A stretch of DNA of 64,000 nucleotides from Brachypodium distachyon (taxonomy: Eukaryota; Streptophyta; Magnoliopsida; Poales; Poaceae). Numbering within the stretch: the first letter of the stretch is position 1; each line of letters opens with the position of its first letter. Under the pieces are notes generated by a model. The model was not told where the DNA came from, made no database searches, and saw only the letters and a program-made list of their open reading frames with translations. Position numbers and translations under genes: made by a program. The stretch is from positions 35,602,914-35,666,913 of the forward strand of contig NC_016132.3 of the NCBI RefSeq assembly GCF_000005505.3. The letters run 5' to 3'. Below, one piece after another: positions 1 to 10,482 of this stretch.

Positions 1-844
1 TACACGTGGCCCACCGGACACTGCAAGTGTAAGTCAAGCACAACGTGAGAGATGTATACAGGGTTTTATATATCACGGCGAATGGTATCCAATCAATCAA
101 GTTTCAGAAGGCACAGAAAAGATCAGAGACGGCAGGATGCGTTGAGTGCTCACCTAGCACCGGCAGATGAGTGAAATCAGAGACTAGTTATTGCCCAAAA
201 GTAAAATGGAATCATACGAGTGATTCAACCTGATTCATGGTTGATGTGATCATGTGACAGGGAGATAATCGATGCGTGATGTGACGTGTTGAATAGCAAA
301 CGGGAACAGCTGTTTTTTATTGTGGCACGCAAAGTAACAGAGGAAGCGTTTCTTGTTGCCTAGTACAGGCATTTGGATTTTTTATTTATTTTAGATAGAA
401 GATCTATCAAAAACGGCTGGCTTTCGTACATTAGCAGGAAGAAACAATGTACAAGGCTGCCGGATGGCGAAAAGATTAAAGTTCAGAGAACGAAAGAAAA
501 AGCACAAGACACGAATTTTGAACGAGAGATCCTCGTGGCCGTCGATGGCAGCATCGTTACTTTTTGTCGTCGTTGTGAGACCGGAATCTCCGCCTCGATC
601 GAACTTTAGTTTACTGCTTCTCCTTATGTAAGTTCTGATGTTGGCTGTTTTTCTTCTCTTTTTTCACAACGCAACGTAGGTTTTGTTCATCGTGGTGGAA
701 CCAGTCACCCAAATCAAGTCCTAAATTTGCCATGTGTGATTGTATTTAGTTGACTTTATTTTAAGGTTTATCTGACGGTGTTCTTTCAATGGGAGTGACA
801 TGTTCAACAATTATACACGTAAATAGTAAGTTTGTCAATTTCAA
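1..844. other. Intergenic sequence, no recognised gene
   Basis: I see no gene, RNA or complete mobile element here. Short open frames have no recognisable motif. At 788-808 there is a 21-base segment that recurs at 3791-3811 on the other side of the LINE, so a local direct repeat existed before the LINE arrived. Confidence 0.5.
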
Positions 845-856
845 AATATACCGGCT

Positions 857-3777
857 TTAAGCTTGAGAGGGATCGCCATTTGCGATTGGTAGAGGAATTA
901 GATGTGCGGGCTGAGCTTGGTCCCTTGTCCTGTGATGATTGGGCGGCTAAGCGCCTCGCTGATGATCAGTTAGCGGCTTTGTATCGTGATGATGAGTCTA
1001 AATGATCACAGAGGGTGAAAGTTAATAGTGTTCGTAATGGTGATAATAATACGCGTTACTTTCATTTGGTTACTAATGGGAAGCATCGTAAGAAGCAAAT
1101 TTTTCAGCTTGAGCAGTCGAAAGGTACGATTGTTGGTGATGAACAGCTGAGACTGTATATCACCAATTATTACAAGCAATTGTTTAGTCCATCAGAGGCT
1201 AGTACAGTTTCTATGGATGAATCAATGTTGGCTGACCTTGAGCGTGTTAGTCCGGAGGAGAATACCATTCTTACTGCGCCGTTTTCGGAGGAGGAAGTGC
1301 GTGAGGCGGTCTTTCAGATGAAGCCCAATAAGGCTCTGGGTCCTGATGGTCTCCCGGCGGAGTTTTATCAAAAGTTTTGGGCGGTGATTAAGAATGATTT
1401 GATGGCTCTTTTTGCTGACTTTCATGCTGGATCTCTCCCAATTTTTCGTTTAAATTTTGGGATAATCACTTTGTTGCCTAAGAAAGAGGATGCTTCTCAG
1501 ATTCAGCAATATAGGCCTATCTGTCTGTTAAATGTTTGCTATAAAATTTTCACGAAAGTTTGTACTAACCGAATTAATGTTGTGGCTAGTTCGGTTATTA
1601 AACCTACGCAGTCTGCCTTCATGTCTGAGCGGCACATTTTGGAGGGTGTGGTCGTGTTACATGAAACGGTTCATGAGTTGCATACCAGAAAATTAGATGG
1701 GCTGATTTTAAAAATTGATTTTGAAAAGGCTTACGATAAGGTTAGATGGTCCTTTCTTCAACAGGCTCTTAGGATGAAAGGTTTTGATGAGCACTGGTGT
1801 GCTTGGATTGATGATTTTGTGAAGGGAGGGAGTGTTGGTGTCAAATTGAATGACAAGATTGGGCATTATTTTCAGACTATGAAGGGCGTTAGGCAGGGGG
1901 ATCCGTTGTCCCCAGTGCTTTTTAACATTGTGGCGGATATGTTGGCAGTGCTGGTAGAGAGGGCTAAGGTTATTGGTCGATTAAATGGGGTTATTCCGCA
2001 TCTTGTAGTTGGAGGTGTGTCGATACTCCAGTACGCTGATGATACAGTGATCTTTCTTGAGCATGATCTCCAACAAGCTAAATTTTTAAAGTTGCTCTTA
2101 TGCGTTTTTGAGCAGCTGTCGGTGCTTAAGATTAATTTTCATAAAAGCGACTTATTTTGATTTGGCCAAGCGAAGGAGTGTGAGGACCAGTATACTCAAT
2201 TATTTGGGTGCGGGGTGGGTTCGTTTTCTTTTTGTTATCTAGAAATTCCGATCCATTACCGTAAGTTGATGAATAAAGAATGGAAAGGTGTCGAGGATCA
2301 TTTTGAGAAGAAGCTTAGGTGTTGGAAAGGAAGGCTTTTGTCTAGTGGTGGCCGTCTTACGCTTATTAATTCGGTGTTAACTAGCTTGCCTATGTTCATG
2401 ATGTCCTTCTTTGAAATTCCAAAAGGGGTCGTTAAAAGATTGGATTTCTATCGTTCGAAATTCTTTTGGCAATGCGATGAACAAAAAAGAAAATACAGAT
2501 TGGCTAAGTGGGATATCCTATGCCGGCCTCGTGATCAAGGAGGTTTGGGGATTGAGAATTTCGAGATTAAAAATATTTGTTTGCTGAGTAAGTGGCTATA
2601 TAAGATTCTTTTGGGTGAGGAGTTGTGGGTGGAGTTATTGCGGAATAAATATCTCTACGCAAGCTCTTTGTCCCAAGTTCGAACGAGGGCTTATGATTCA
2701 CCTTTTTGGAAGGGATTGCCGCGGATTCGTCAGTTTTTCTTTCCTCATATTTCTTTTTCGGTTAATTGTGGAGCTGATGTTTGTTTTTGGGAAGATACAT
2801 GGTTTGGTGACTCTCCTCTTAGACGTCAGTTTCCATCTCTTTATAGGATTGCTCTTAAACATAAGGCTCCGGTTGCTGAAGTGTTGGGGGCGGATCCTCC
2901 TAATATTGCATTTCGTAGAGCAATTGTTGGGGATCGTCAGGTGGATTGGTTGGAGTTGTGTCATAAACTCGAGTCTGTAAATCTTGTGAATCAAGCAGAT
3001 TCCTTTACCTGGAGACTGAATTCTTCTGGGTCATATTTGGTGAAATCGCTGTACAACTCGCTTATTGATAATGATTGCCAATTTCGTCATAAGGTTATTT
3101 GAAAACTTAAAGTTCCTCTTAAAATAATTTTTTTTGCTTGGTACTTATGTCAGGGGGTGGTGCTTACTAAGGATAATTTGGCCAAAAGGAATTGAGGTGG
3201 TAGCAAGAAGTGTGTTTTCTGTGATCAAGATGAGACCATTCAACATCTTTTTTTCCAGTGTCCGATGGCGCGTTTGGTGTAGCGAACCGTCTTTGTGACA
3301 TTTAATTTACCACTGCCATCTTGTGTTACTAATATGTTTGGGCGGTGGCTTAGGGGTGTTGAGTAATTTTTTGCCTCGCTCATCCTTATAGGGACGTGTG
3401 CGATATGTTGGTCTATATGGAATTGCAGAAATGATTTGTTTTTTCATAACAAGAGAGTGGCTAACTTTTTGCAGGTCGTTTTTCGGGCGTCCCATTGGCT
3501 CCGTATGTGGTCCCTACTGCTTCGGACGGAGGCTCAGAAATGTATGGATTCTGGGTGCAACCGTTTGGAGACGGTCGCACGGGAGTTATTCAGCCGGTTT
3601 GGATGGCGCACAGGTTTTAGGCTGGAAGGATATTGATGTTTTTCTTTCACTATATGTAATTTTCCTTTGGTAACTGGCTTCTTGTTCTTCGGATGATTTT
3701 GGATGATGGATGATTTTAATAATATATGACTGTGTGCATCGATCGAGTCCGGGGCATTTCTCCTTTCCGAAAAAAAT
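857..3777 (+). mobile_element. 5'-truncated LINE (L1-type non-LTR retrotransposon), defective
   Basis: The 3' part of a plant LINE ORF2. Reverse-transcriptase motifs run in order on the + strand: ALGPDG near 1336, the LLPKK block near 1470, FEKAYDK near 1720, VRQGDPLSP near 1888 and the catalytic YADD near 2034. The frame breaks near 2160, resumes at 2215-3102 and then enters a zinc-finger reverse-transcriptase-associated region (Cys-x2-Cys then His-x4-Cys near 3210-3270) with further stops. It ends in a short A-rich tail. A 12-bp target duplication, aatataccggct, lies at 845-856 and 3778-3789, so both ends are firm. The endonuclease domain and ORF1 are missing, which fits 5' truncation during insertion. 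The element cannot move by itself. Confidence 0.92.
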
Positions 3778-3834
3778 AATATACCGGCTCAAATGGGAGT
3801 GACATGTTCAACGATTCCGTGACATGTACCACAC

Positions 3835-5388
3835 CGAGAGAAAAAGGAAGAGGCGGAGAATAGATAGGCGATCGCAGGGCACGGGAGAGGGAAGACGTCA
3901 GCCCTCTCCGGATCGAGCGACACACGGCAGTTGCTTTTTTTTTAGGGGAGCACGGCAGTTGCTTAGGAAGGGCAGACGGCGCGAGGCGATCAGGATCAGG
4001 AACGAGGCGCTGTTTTTATGCCCGCATAGGTGGGCTGCGAACTTGGCCCAACTACGGGCGCTGGACAAGCCCATCTAGTGGGATTTTCTGCTGCATAGGT
4101 GGGCTGGGCGCTGGCGAAGCCCATCTTGCGAAGGGTGCGACGATACGTACCTATCGCTGGGAACAAGGCGCTGGTGGAAAAAACCATGACATGGCAGAAG
4201 GAAGCAGGAAAATCAAACACTGGGAGCTGCTACTTATAGATATAGGAGTATAAAAGATTTGCATTCAGGGACGGAGACAAAGGGGGCGCCCGGGCCTTTG
4301 CCCCCCCAAGAAATTAATTTTACTTAAAACTTAGTACTTAGCTCATTAAAAATCACTTAAAAATAGATGAAGTATTTAATTTCGTCCCACCTAATCCCAA
4401 CTCGTACCCCTCATGTTGAATTCCTGGCTCCGATCCTGTTTGCGTTCTAAAATATTTATATATGCACATTCGTCGTGTCCCGTATGACTTTGTGTGCGTG
4501 TCGCCGTGCAATGTAGCAGTTCTGGCTTTCTGCCACAAAGCCATGAATAGTTGGCGGACTCTAGAAAATTGACACCTGAATTGCCGTGCACCTCGACCGG
4601 ATTGCCCAAAGCGTCAATGAAATCTGGGTGAACTTTGCATGCGAAGTTGTATCAATAAGATACAACTCCCGAGTATCAGCACATCTACCAAAATGGAGTA
4701 AATTTCACGGAACCACGGATTTTAAACTAGGTTTTCAAAGGGTTTGTAACATTTACCCACGTGTCTTGGGGTCATTTTCTTCACTTTACCAAATTGCCAC
4801 ACGGCGTGAGAGCTGTGGCTGTGTATAGCACACGGAGAGAAAAAGGAAGCGGCGGAGATTGATAGGGGGCAAAGCAACGATCAGGATCAGGATCGAGGCG
4901 TTGTTTTCATGCCTGCATAGGTGGGCTGCGGACTTGGCCCAACTACGGGCGCTGGCGAAGCCCATCTACTGGGATTATCTGCTGCATAGGTTGGCTGGCC
5001 GCTGGCGAAACCCATCTTGCGAAGGGTCCGACGGTACCTATCGCGGGAACAACTCGCTGGTGGGAAAAACGATGGCATGGCAGAGGAGGCAGAAAAATAT
5101 TTAGATATAGGAGATTCGCATTCTAAAATATTTATATGTATGTATATTCGTCGTATCACTATATGGCTGCGCATGCGTGTTGCCGTGTCCGTACAACTTA
5201 GCAATGTAGCAGTTCTGCCACAAAGCCATGAATAGTCAGCGGCGGACCCCCGAAGATTAACTTGTGAATTGTCTTGCGCCTCGACCCGATTGCTCAAAGC
5301 ATCAACAAAATCTAGGTGAACTCCGCATGTGAAGTTGTATCGATAAGATGAAAATACTCCGGAGCATCATGTCAAGACAAGGTGCACA
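3835..5388 (+). repeat. Two copies of a repeated intergenic module
   Basis: The stretch 3835-4240 recurs, diverged, at 4830-5110 and again at 41,800-42,200 in unit 2. All copies contain the GC-rich string around aggatcaggat and the gcataggtgggctg segment. Open frames in this module differ between copies and share no protein signature, so I treat it as non-coding repeat. The stretch between the copies (4250-4820) shows nothing I recognise. Confidence 0.6.
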
Positions 5389-6079
5389 ATACCAAAAAAC
5401 GGTTTGGCTCTTAGGTCAGGCTCCCACGCGATCTGATCCCTAGGCGGCGGCGGCTGCTGCACGGCTTCTCCCTCCGCCGGCGCGCCGGCAGTCTGTCCAG
5501 CCTCCGATGGCTTCTTTGGCCACGGAGTGCGACAGACCCCGGCCGTTCGCTGTCGGAAGGACCTCTCGTTTTTTTGTTTTAGGTTCTTTTAGTGTCTACT
5601 TCAAGATGGCGAGGCGGCAGTGACATTTTGCAACCAGAATAAGGCCCTCCCCATCCTGTCTTCGCTCCGGCAATGCGCCTAGTGCCAGCGGAGGGCGCGT
5701 GGAGCTATGTGTCCAGCAAATCCCTTGGGATCAGACCGGCTTTTCAGGTTTCCAGCGAATCCCTTGGGTTTCGATCGGCTTTCGTGTTTGTTCGTGTGGT
5801 TTCAGGTCTACATCTTCTGATCGATTTATGGTTCTTATATTTGGTGATGGTTGCTGCTCTGGGGCACTGGTTCTCCGAGGCCTTAGCACGACCACTACCT
5901 CACCGTTTACTACCATAAGCTCTCTTTTGGCAAACTCTGCCTGGCTCTGGTGATGGAGGGGCAAGGACGGTGGCTCTTTTTTAAAGACCTATTTATATTA
6001 AATGTTTTTACTTTTGGAATTCTTTGTACTGCTGGTGGTGATTATTAATAGATCGGTGATCCTCTCCGGAAAAAAAAAA
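5389..6079 (+). mobile_element. A-tailed retroposed sequence (unit 1 copy)
   Basis: A segment of about 690 bp ending in a run of ten A (6070-6079). The unit 2 copy is 42,502-43,219. Flanking sequence resembles a short target duplication (ggtgcaca before, gtcgcaca after; clearer in unit 2). The interior resembles 3' ends of grass retroposons and has no conserved reading frame. Both units carry it, so it inserted before the block was duplicated. Confidence 0.6.
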
Positions 6080-6487
6080 GACAAGTCGCACATTTCCACC
6101 AAAATGACACCAAAACTCGTACGTGTATAGTGTAGAGCCTGTTGAGCTCTCATTTGCTCATTGCATGATACTCCTCTCTTGGTCTAGCTCTTTATGTAAC
6201 AGTGTGATATCATGAGAAAATAATATTATGATGCCCGATCGATTGAAATCTCTCTCCCTGGAAAAGAAAACCTTATCTCCTCGCTCGATCTAGTCCCGTC
6301 TCGTTCTCCAGCTGCTTGATTAATTTACTATATCATCCCCGTCGGTGGAATTAAGTATACAGTAGTATATATGTTGCTTGTTTGACCAAACTAACTATAA
6401 CTTCATTGCATGTGCACCCACGAAAGACGAAGAACACGTAGTACTACACGGTAGTATCACCCAACCTACCTCCTCATAATCTCATTC

Positions 6488-6495
6488 TATAAATA
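6488..6495 (+). promoter_or_regulatory. TATA box of the unit 1 inhibitor gene
   Basis: The octamer tataaata lies 96 bases upstream of the start codon, at exactly the same distance as in the unit 2 paralog. The flanking 400 bases are nearly identical in both units, so the whole proximal promoter was copied with the gene. Confidence 0.75.
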
Positions 6496-6583
6496 CCTCG
6501 CTACATCGACCAATGCGTTACACAACACCAGGCGCTGGGTAACTAATTAAGGTCAGCTGATTCGATTACTTCAATCGAACGAG

Positions 6584-6814
6584 ATGAGCTCCTTCTCCTC
6601 CGTCGACGGTGTGGCCTGCGGCGGCGGGAAGAAGACGTCGTGGCCGGAGGTGGTCGGGCTGTCCGTCGAGGAGGCCAAGAAGGCGATCCTCAAGGACAAG
6701 CCTGATGCAGACATCATCGTCCTGCCCGTCGGCGCGCCGGTGACCGAGGACTTGAGGCCCAACCGCGTTCGCATCTTCATCGACACCGTCGCCCAGATCC
6801 CCCGTGTGGGCTAG
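6584..6814 (+). CDS. CI-2-like subtilisin/chymotrypsin inhibitor (potato inhibitor I family)
   Basis: Encodes a complete 76-residue protein of the potato inhibitor I family. These proteins block serine proteases by offering a rigid binding loop; cereal members act in seed storage and defence. Visible marks are TSWPE at 18-22, the helix [10 protein letters not shown] at 26-35, the strand IIVLPVG at 44-50, loop residues V53-T54-E55-D56-L57-R58, supporting arginines R61 and R63, and the family ending PRVG. By alignment with barley CI-2 the P1-P1' bond is E55-D56. An acidic P1 is unusual because most relatives have a hydrophobic P1. There is no signal peptide and a single cysteine (C12), so no internal disulfide, as usual here. 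A TATA box lies 96 bases upstream, and aataaa at 6859-6864 may be the polyadenylation signal. The frame is intact. Family confidence is very high; the target protease is unknown. Confidence 0.96.
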   Translation: MSSFSSVDGVACGGGKKTSWPEVVGLSVEEAKKAILKDKPDADIIVLPVGAPVTEDLRPNRVRIFIDTVAQIPRVG

Positions 6815-7281
6815 CAAGCAAGCTAGCTATAGCTTGAGTAATGAAGTAATAATGGAGGAATAAATGCGTCGTGTTATATGTTCATTCTATGTGTTTAATC
6901 AGTTAATATCTTTACTATTTCTTAATTTACAGTTGCGTCCGTGGTAAGCTGGTAGGCTTGTACACCGTCCCCCTCACACCACGATGCATGCAAAAAAAAA
7001 GACAGAATCGCTAACCCTTCCTTCCGTGAGGAAAAGGGCCCGATGTCCCTCACACCTCCTCACCTCGCCGCCACCCCCGCCCTCTCTCTCCTTCTCCTGC
7101 GCGCACTGCATCACCTCCGCTCGCCCAGGCCGCCTTAGCCTCCACCGGCCAAGATCTATGGACGACCCGTCACCGCCGCGCTCCTCGCCTGCACGCGCCG
7201 CCGCCCCGGAGACCGCCGCCGCCATGGAGCATAAACGGCCGCCGCCGCTGTCTCCTTCGCGCTCGCGCTTTCCTCCTCTGA

Positions 7282-8434
7282 TTTTACTCGCACCGTTATG
7301 CCACCGACCTCCTCCTCCTCATCGAGCCGCCGCCGCCGTCCCAGCCCTCCTCCTCACCGGTCCTCGGGGTGACAACAAAGACTCCGGCCAAGCTCCCGGC
7401 CCCGGCGCCGCCGGAGACCCCGCCCAAGTCATCGACCACGGCGGCGGTGAAGATCCCGTCCAAGTCCGCCTTGCGCGCGTGCGTCTCCCAAGCCTGTGAG
7501 AACTCTGACCCGAACTCGAAGTCGAAGACTCCGACCACCAACTCCGCCCGGAAGAAGCGCTGCACGCCTGCGCCGCCCGGAAGAAGCGAGGCGGATGTGG
7601 CAGAATTGGAGGGTAGGAGCAAGGTGAGGGCGATTAGGAGCAGAGTGATGGCAAATGCATTGAATAGCGTGCCAGATTTTGGGGCTGGCCACATCAAGCA
7701 CCTGGTCCATGCCTTCGAGAGCCTGCTCTCCATCTCCGACGCTTCCTCTGATGCCGATCGTGCCGGAGAGGAGACCTGGGCACTGCCGGGGTTGCAGCCT
7801 TGGAAGGATGAGAGCAACTTTGGGGTTCCGTCTGATTTCCCGGACATAGAGCCGAGCAGGCGTTGTACTTCACCCGATGGCAACAGCAACAGGTTAGTTT
7901 GTTCAGACAAGCAGTCAGGAGAAGGAGTTGTATTTATTTGTTTTTAGATGGTTGTGTTTATTTGTTGTTGACACATTATATCGATCAATCGATGGAAAGT
8001 TGTTGCTCTTTTTTAGATCGAGCTGGGACAGCAGGATGTCGGTTGGAGAGCGCAGGAGCTGGCGGAACAGGAGGATACATTAACTTCTATTCTCTGAAAT
8101 GAATGCTGTCTTGCAGTCATCTGAATCGCTAAGGAGCAGCTGGAATAGAAAGCTCAAGGTTACTAGCCAGCATCCTTTCAAGCTGAGACCAGAGGTGAAC
8201 AACAAAATCTTTGGCTAATGTTCTGCTTGTTAATGGGCAAGTCGGTAGTAGTAGATTCAGTAGTTAAAATGACCTATATTGATATATACATTATGATCTG
8301 TGAATCCTTTTTTAACAGCAAATAGGAAGGGCCAAAGAACAACAGTTTATTAAAGAAGTACAGGAAATGCTTATTGAGGATGAAAGCGCATACATATTGC
8401 TCAAGGACTTCCCTGGACAACTGATGAACCTGAG
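7282..8434 (+). pseudogene. Captured fragment of a spliced plant gene, possibly calmodulin-binding-like
   Basis: A GC-rich, Pro/Ala/Ser-rich exon with no clear ATG (open from 7282) ends at 7892 before a gt donor. It contains a basic segment and then an amphipathic stretch, HIKHLVHAFESLL, near 7690-7730. Further exon-like pieces are 8117-8194 (after ttgcag, before gt) and 8319-8434 (after aacag, before gt); the second joins the third in frame. The third changes frame near 8384, after which a GLPWTTDEPE-like string appears. I recall a plant-specific, poorly characterised family combining such segments, sometimes annotated calmodulin-binding-like, but that is memory. The 5' start and 3' end are missing, and it lies wholly inside Helitron 1, so it is a captured fragment rather than a working gene. 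Confidence 0.5.
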
Positions 8435-9153
8435 GTTTGTCTAGCCTATTTTTCTTGAACACATGCCCTGCATTAGCATATTGTTAAAAAATTGTGTCAT
8501 GTATCAGATTAATTACATGATTCGTTGATGTACTTTGCCTTTAACTAACTGCTAGAATTCATGTCTTCTTTTGTTCCTCCATGTCTTAAAGATCCATAGT
8601 AAAATCAGTAAGAAAAATTGGGAAAGTTAGTGTGGTACCATCTTATTAACCAATATTGTGCATTTATATTACACCTGGCTGGCTAGCTCTATCGTCTCAT
8701 TAGCTTTCTGTTTATTATATGTGGAGATCGTATTAATTTCTTTGTTGAATAATTTTGTTTAAAGAGAAGCTGTACATCCCACCACTTAGAATTTGTAATT
8801 TATTGCAATCACAATGTATTCTTAGTTTAAAGTGTGAACTTGATGTTATCTCATTTGGATATAGACGGATGGACCTACCAATGTGTGCCATGAACCTTAT
8901 TTTGACTAGTTTTCATGTGACATTCGATGGCAAGAATCATATAATTATTCCAAGATCCATTGTATGAGTCATGGTGAAAACATATTTGTATCGGAATATT
9001 GAAGAGTATTCTGAGTTGCCGAATCATGGTGCGGCACGATGAAGAAGAGTCAATACAGTGCAGAGAGATTGTAATGACTTTGTTACCTCTGTCTAATATA
9101 ATCCTCTTTTCCCTCAAAATAAATAAATAAAAGAAGTTCTGGCAAAGATGGTA

Positions 9154-9266
9154 CTCCCTCTGTTCCATATTAAGTGACGAAATATTACATGTATCTAGAC
9201 GCCTTTTGAGTATAGATACATCTATATTTGAGTAAATTTGAGTCATTTAATATGGGACAGAGGAAG
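9154..9266. mobile_element. Stowaway-like MITE inside Helitron 1
   Basis: Terminal inverted repeats begin ctccctctgttccatatta and return as its near-complement, ending gaggaag. TA dinucleotides flank both sides (9152-9153 and 9267-9268). The element is 113 bp with no coding capacity. Confidence 0.8.
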
Positions 9267-10062
9267 TACAAAAAAAGGAATATTTAGGGCTGAAAATTGA
9301 AGAGTTGGAGGTTTTTTCACTTCTGAATCCGCAAGTCAAGAATTTACATGCATAAGCTCGGGTTGCCTTTTATTCTTCCATTAAATTTTGTCAATATGAC
9401 AATGTAAACTTTCAAGGAACAATTTTATCTTGTTGTTCGTCTTCGACATTATGTCATTATCTCTCAGGACAATTACCTAGAATTTGTATATATCATCAAT
9501 TTTTAGATGCCTCTTAAATTAATCAAGCCACATGTTGGCTTTGTCATAATTTTTTATTTTGCTACGCAATGTGCGTCGGTTCTACTACTTGCACCTGTAA
9601 GAAGTGAAAGTGTATGTTAATAAGGCATTGGATGGTGTGTTGTAAAAAATGATTAGAATTTACCATCAAACTATCTCTCGGATTGTGAAGCCATTCTCTA
9701 TGGTGGCACCAGTTAGTTACTTAGTTATATCAGATGTCAGGCCGAGGGTATAAGCTTAGGTCAGGTGTTGAACGGGTCGGCATTTTGCCAGTGCACTGCC
9801 ATCATAGCTCCACCCTCTTTACCTTCTTCTGCGATAAGATCTTCGTGTGAATGTCTCCGTCAGCCTCAGTATAGAGAGATATTTGCAATTCAGACAAGAG
9901 AGTTCATGCATGCCCATGTTTTTCTTCGTGTCGATTGTGTTACAGTATTTGTTTTATTCCCACATTGTCACAAGGACCAGGAATACTTACACACACACAT
10001 AAGAGTGTTATAAATAGTGATAGGATGGTTATCTCCGTTGCAACGCACGGACACCTAACTAG

Positions 10063-10464
10063 GAATTATGTGTACGTGTGTTTGAAGTTCTGTCGCTACC
10101 ATGCTCCGTCACACACTCACACCGGAGTTTGCTTTTTGGGCTCGTTTATATTTTCCTGCCGAGCCAGGAAGGATCGGTTCAGGCTGCTCGGTGAGCCCAA
10201 AGCCTAGAAGATTTGCAGCCCAGCCCATCGACTCCCGCAGCCCACAGGCGGACACAGCCCACAAGCCTACCCATCGCGTGAGGACTCCGACTCCTTGCCC
10301 CTCGTTAGCCAACGATGCAATTTCTTCTCCAATCGCACGATGAGGTCAAGCCCGACCGCCCGAGTCTTTTCTGGCCGTGCGTGGACTTCGGTCCTGGGCC
10401 AACCCAGGTCGAGCGCGGCGCGTTATAACATGCGACAAGCGTTGTCTCCCCGTGCTGAGATCGC
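10063..10464 (+). repeat. Unit 1 intergenic segment between two Helitrons
   Basis: Matches 44,985-45,360 of unit 2, including the string ccgagccaggaaggatcgg. It holds one arm of what is a long inverted repeat in unit 2 (the gactcccgcagcccacagg segment), but not the second arm. No gene seen. Confidence 0.6.
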
Positions 10465-10482
10465 GATCGATCCATATCTATT

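Larger units (their letters stand above)
6909..10062 (+). mobile_element. Helitron 1, non-autonomous, with captured gene fragment
   Basis: Begins TCTTTACTATTT after an A (6908) and ends CTAACTAG. The 16-base hairpin-like segment ccgttgcaacgcacgg ends 12 bases before the terminus. These are Helitron hallmarks: TC start, CTRR end, subterminal hairpin. Unit 2 has the matching empty site: gttaata at 44,041-44,047 runs directly into the sequence that here follows 10,062. Two other elements in the window share both ends. No Rep/helicase is present, so it is non-autonomous. It carries gene-like exons at 7282-8434 and a MITE at 9154-9266. The base after the end is g rather than the expected t, a small deviation. 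Confidence 0.85.

Noticed and set aside
788..3811. The 21-base repeat aatgggagtgacatgttcaac on both sides of the first LINE as its target duplication
   Set aside because: The left copy lies 50 bases from the LINE border, and the 12-bp aatataccggct directly abuts both ends, so the longer repeat is an older local duplication.
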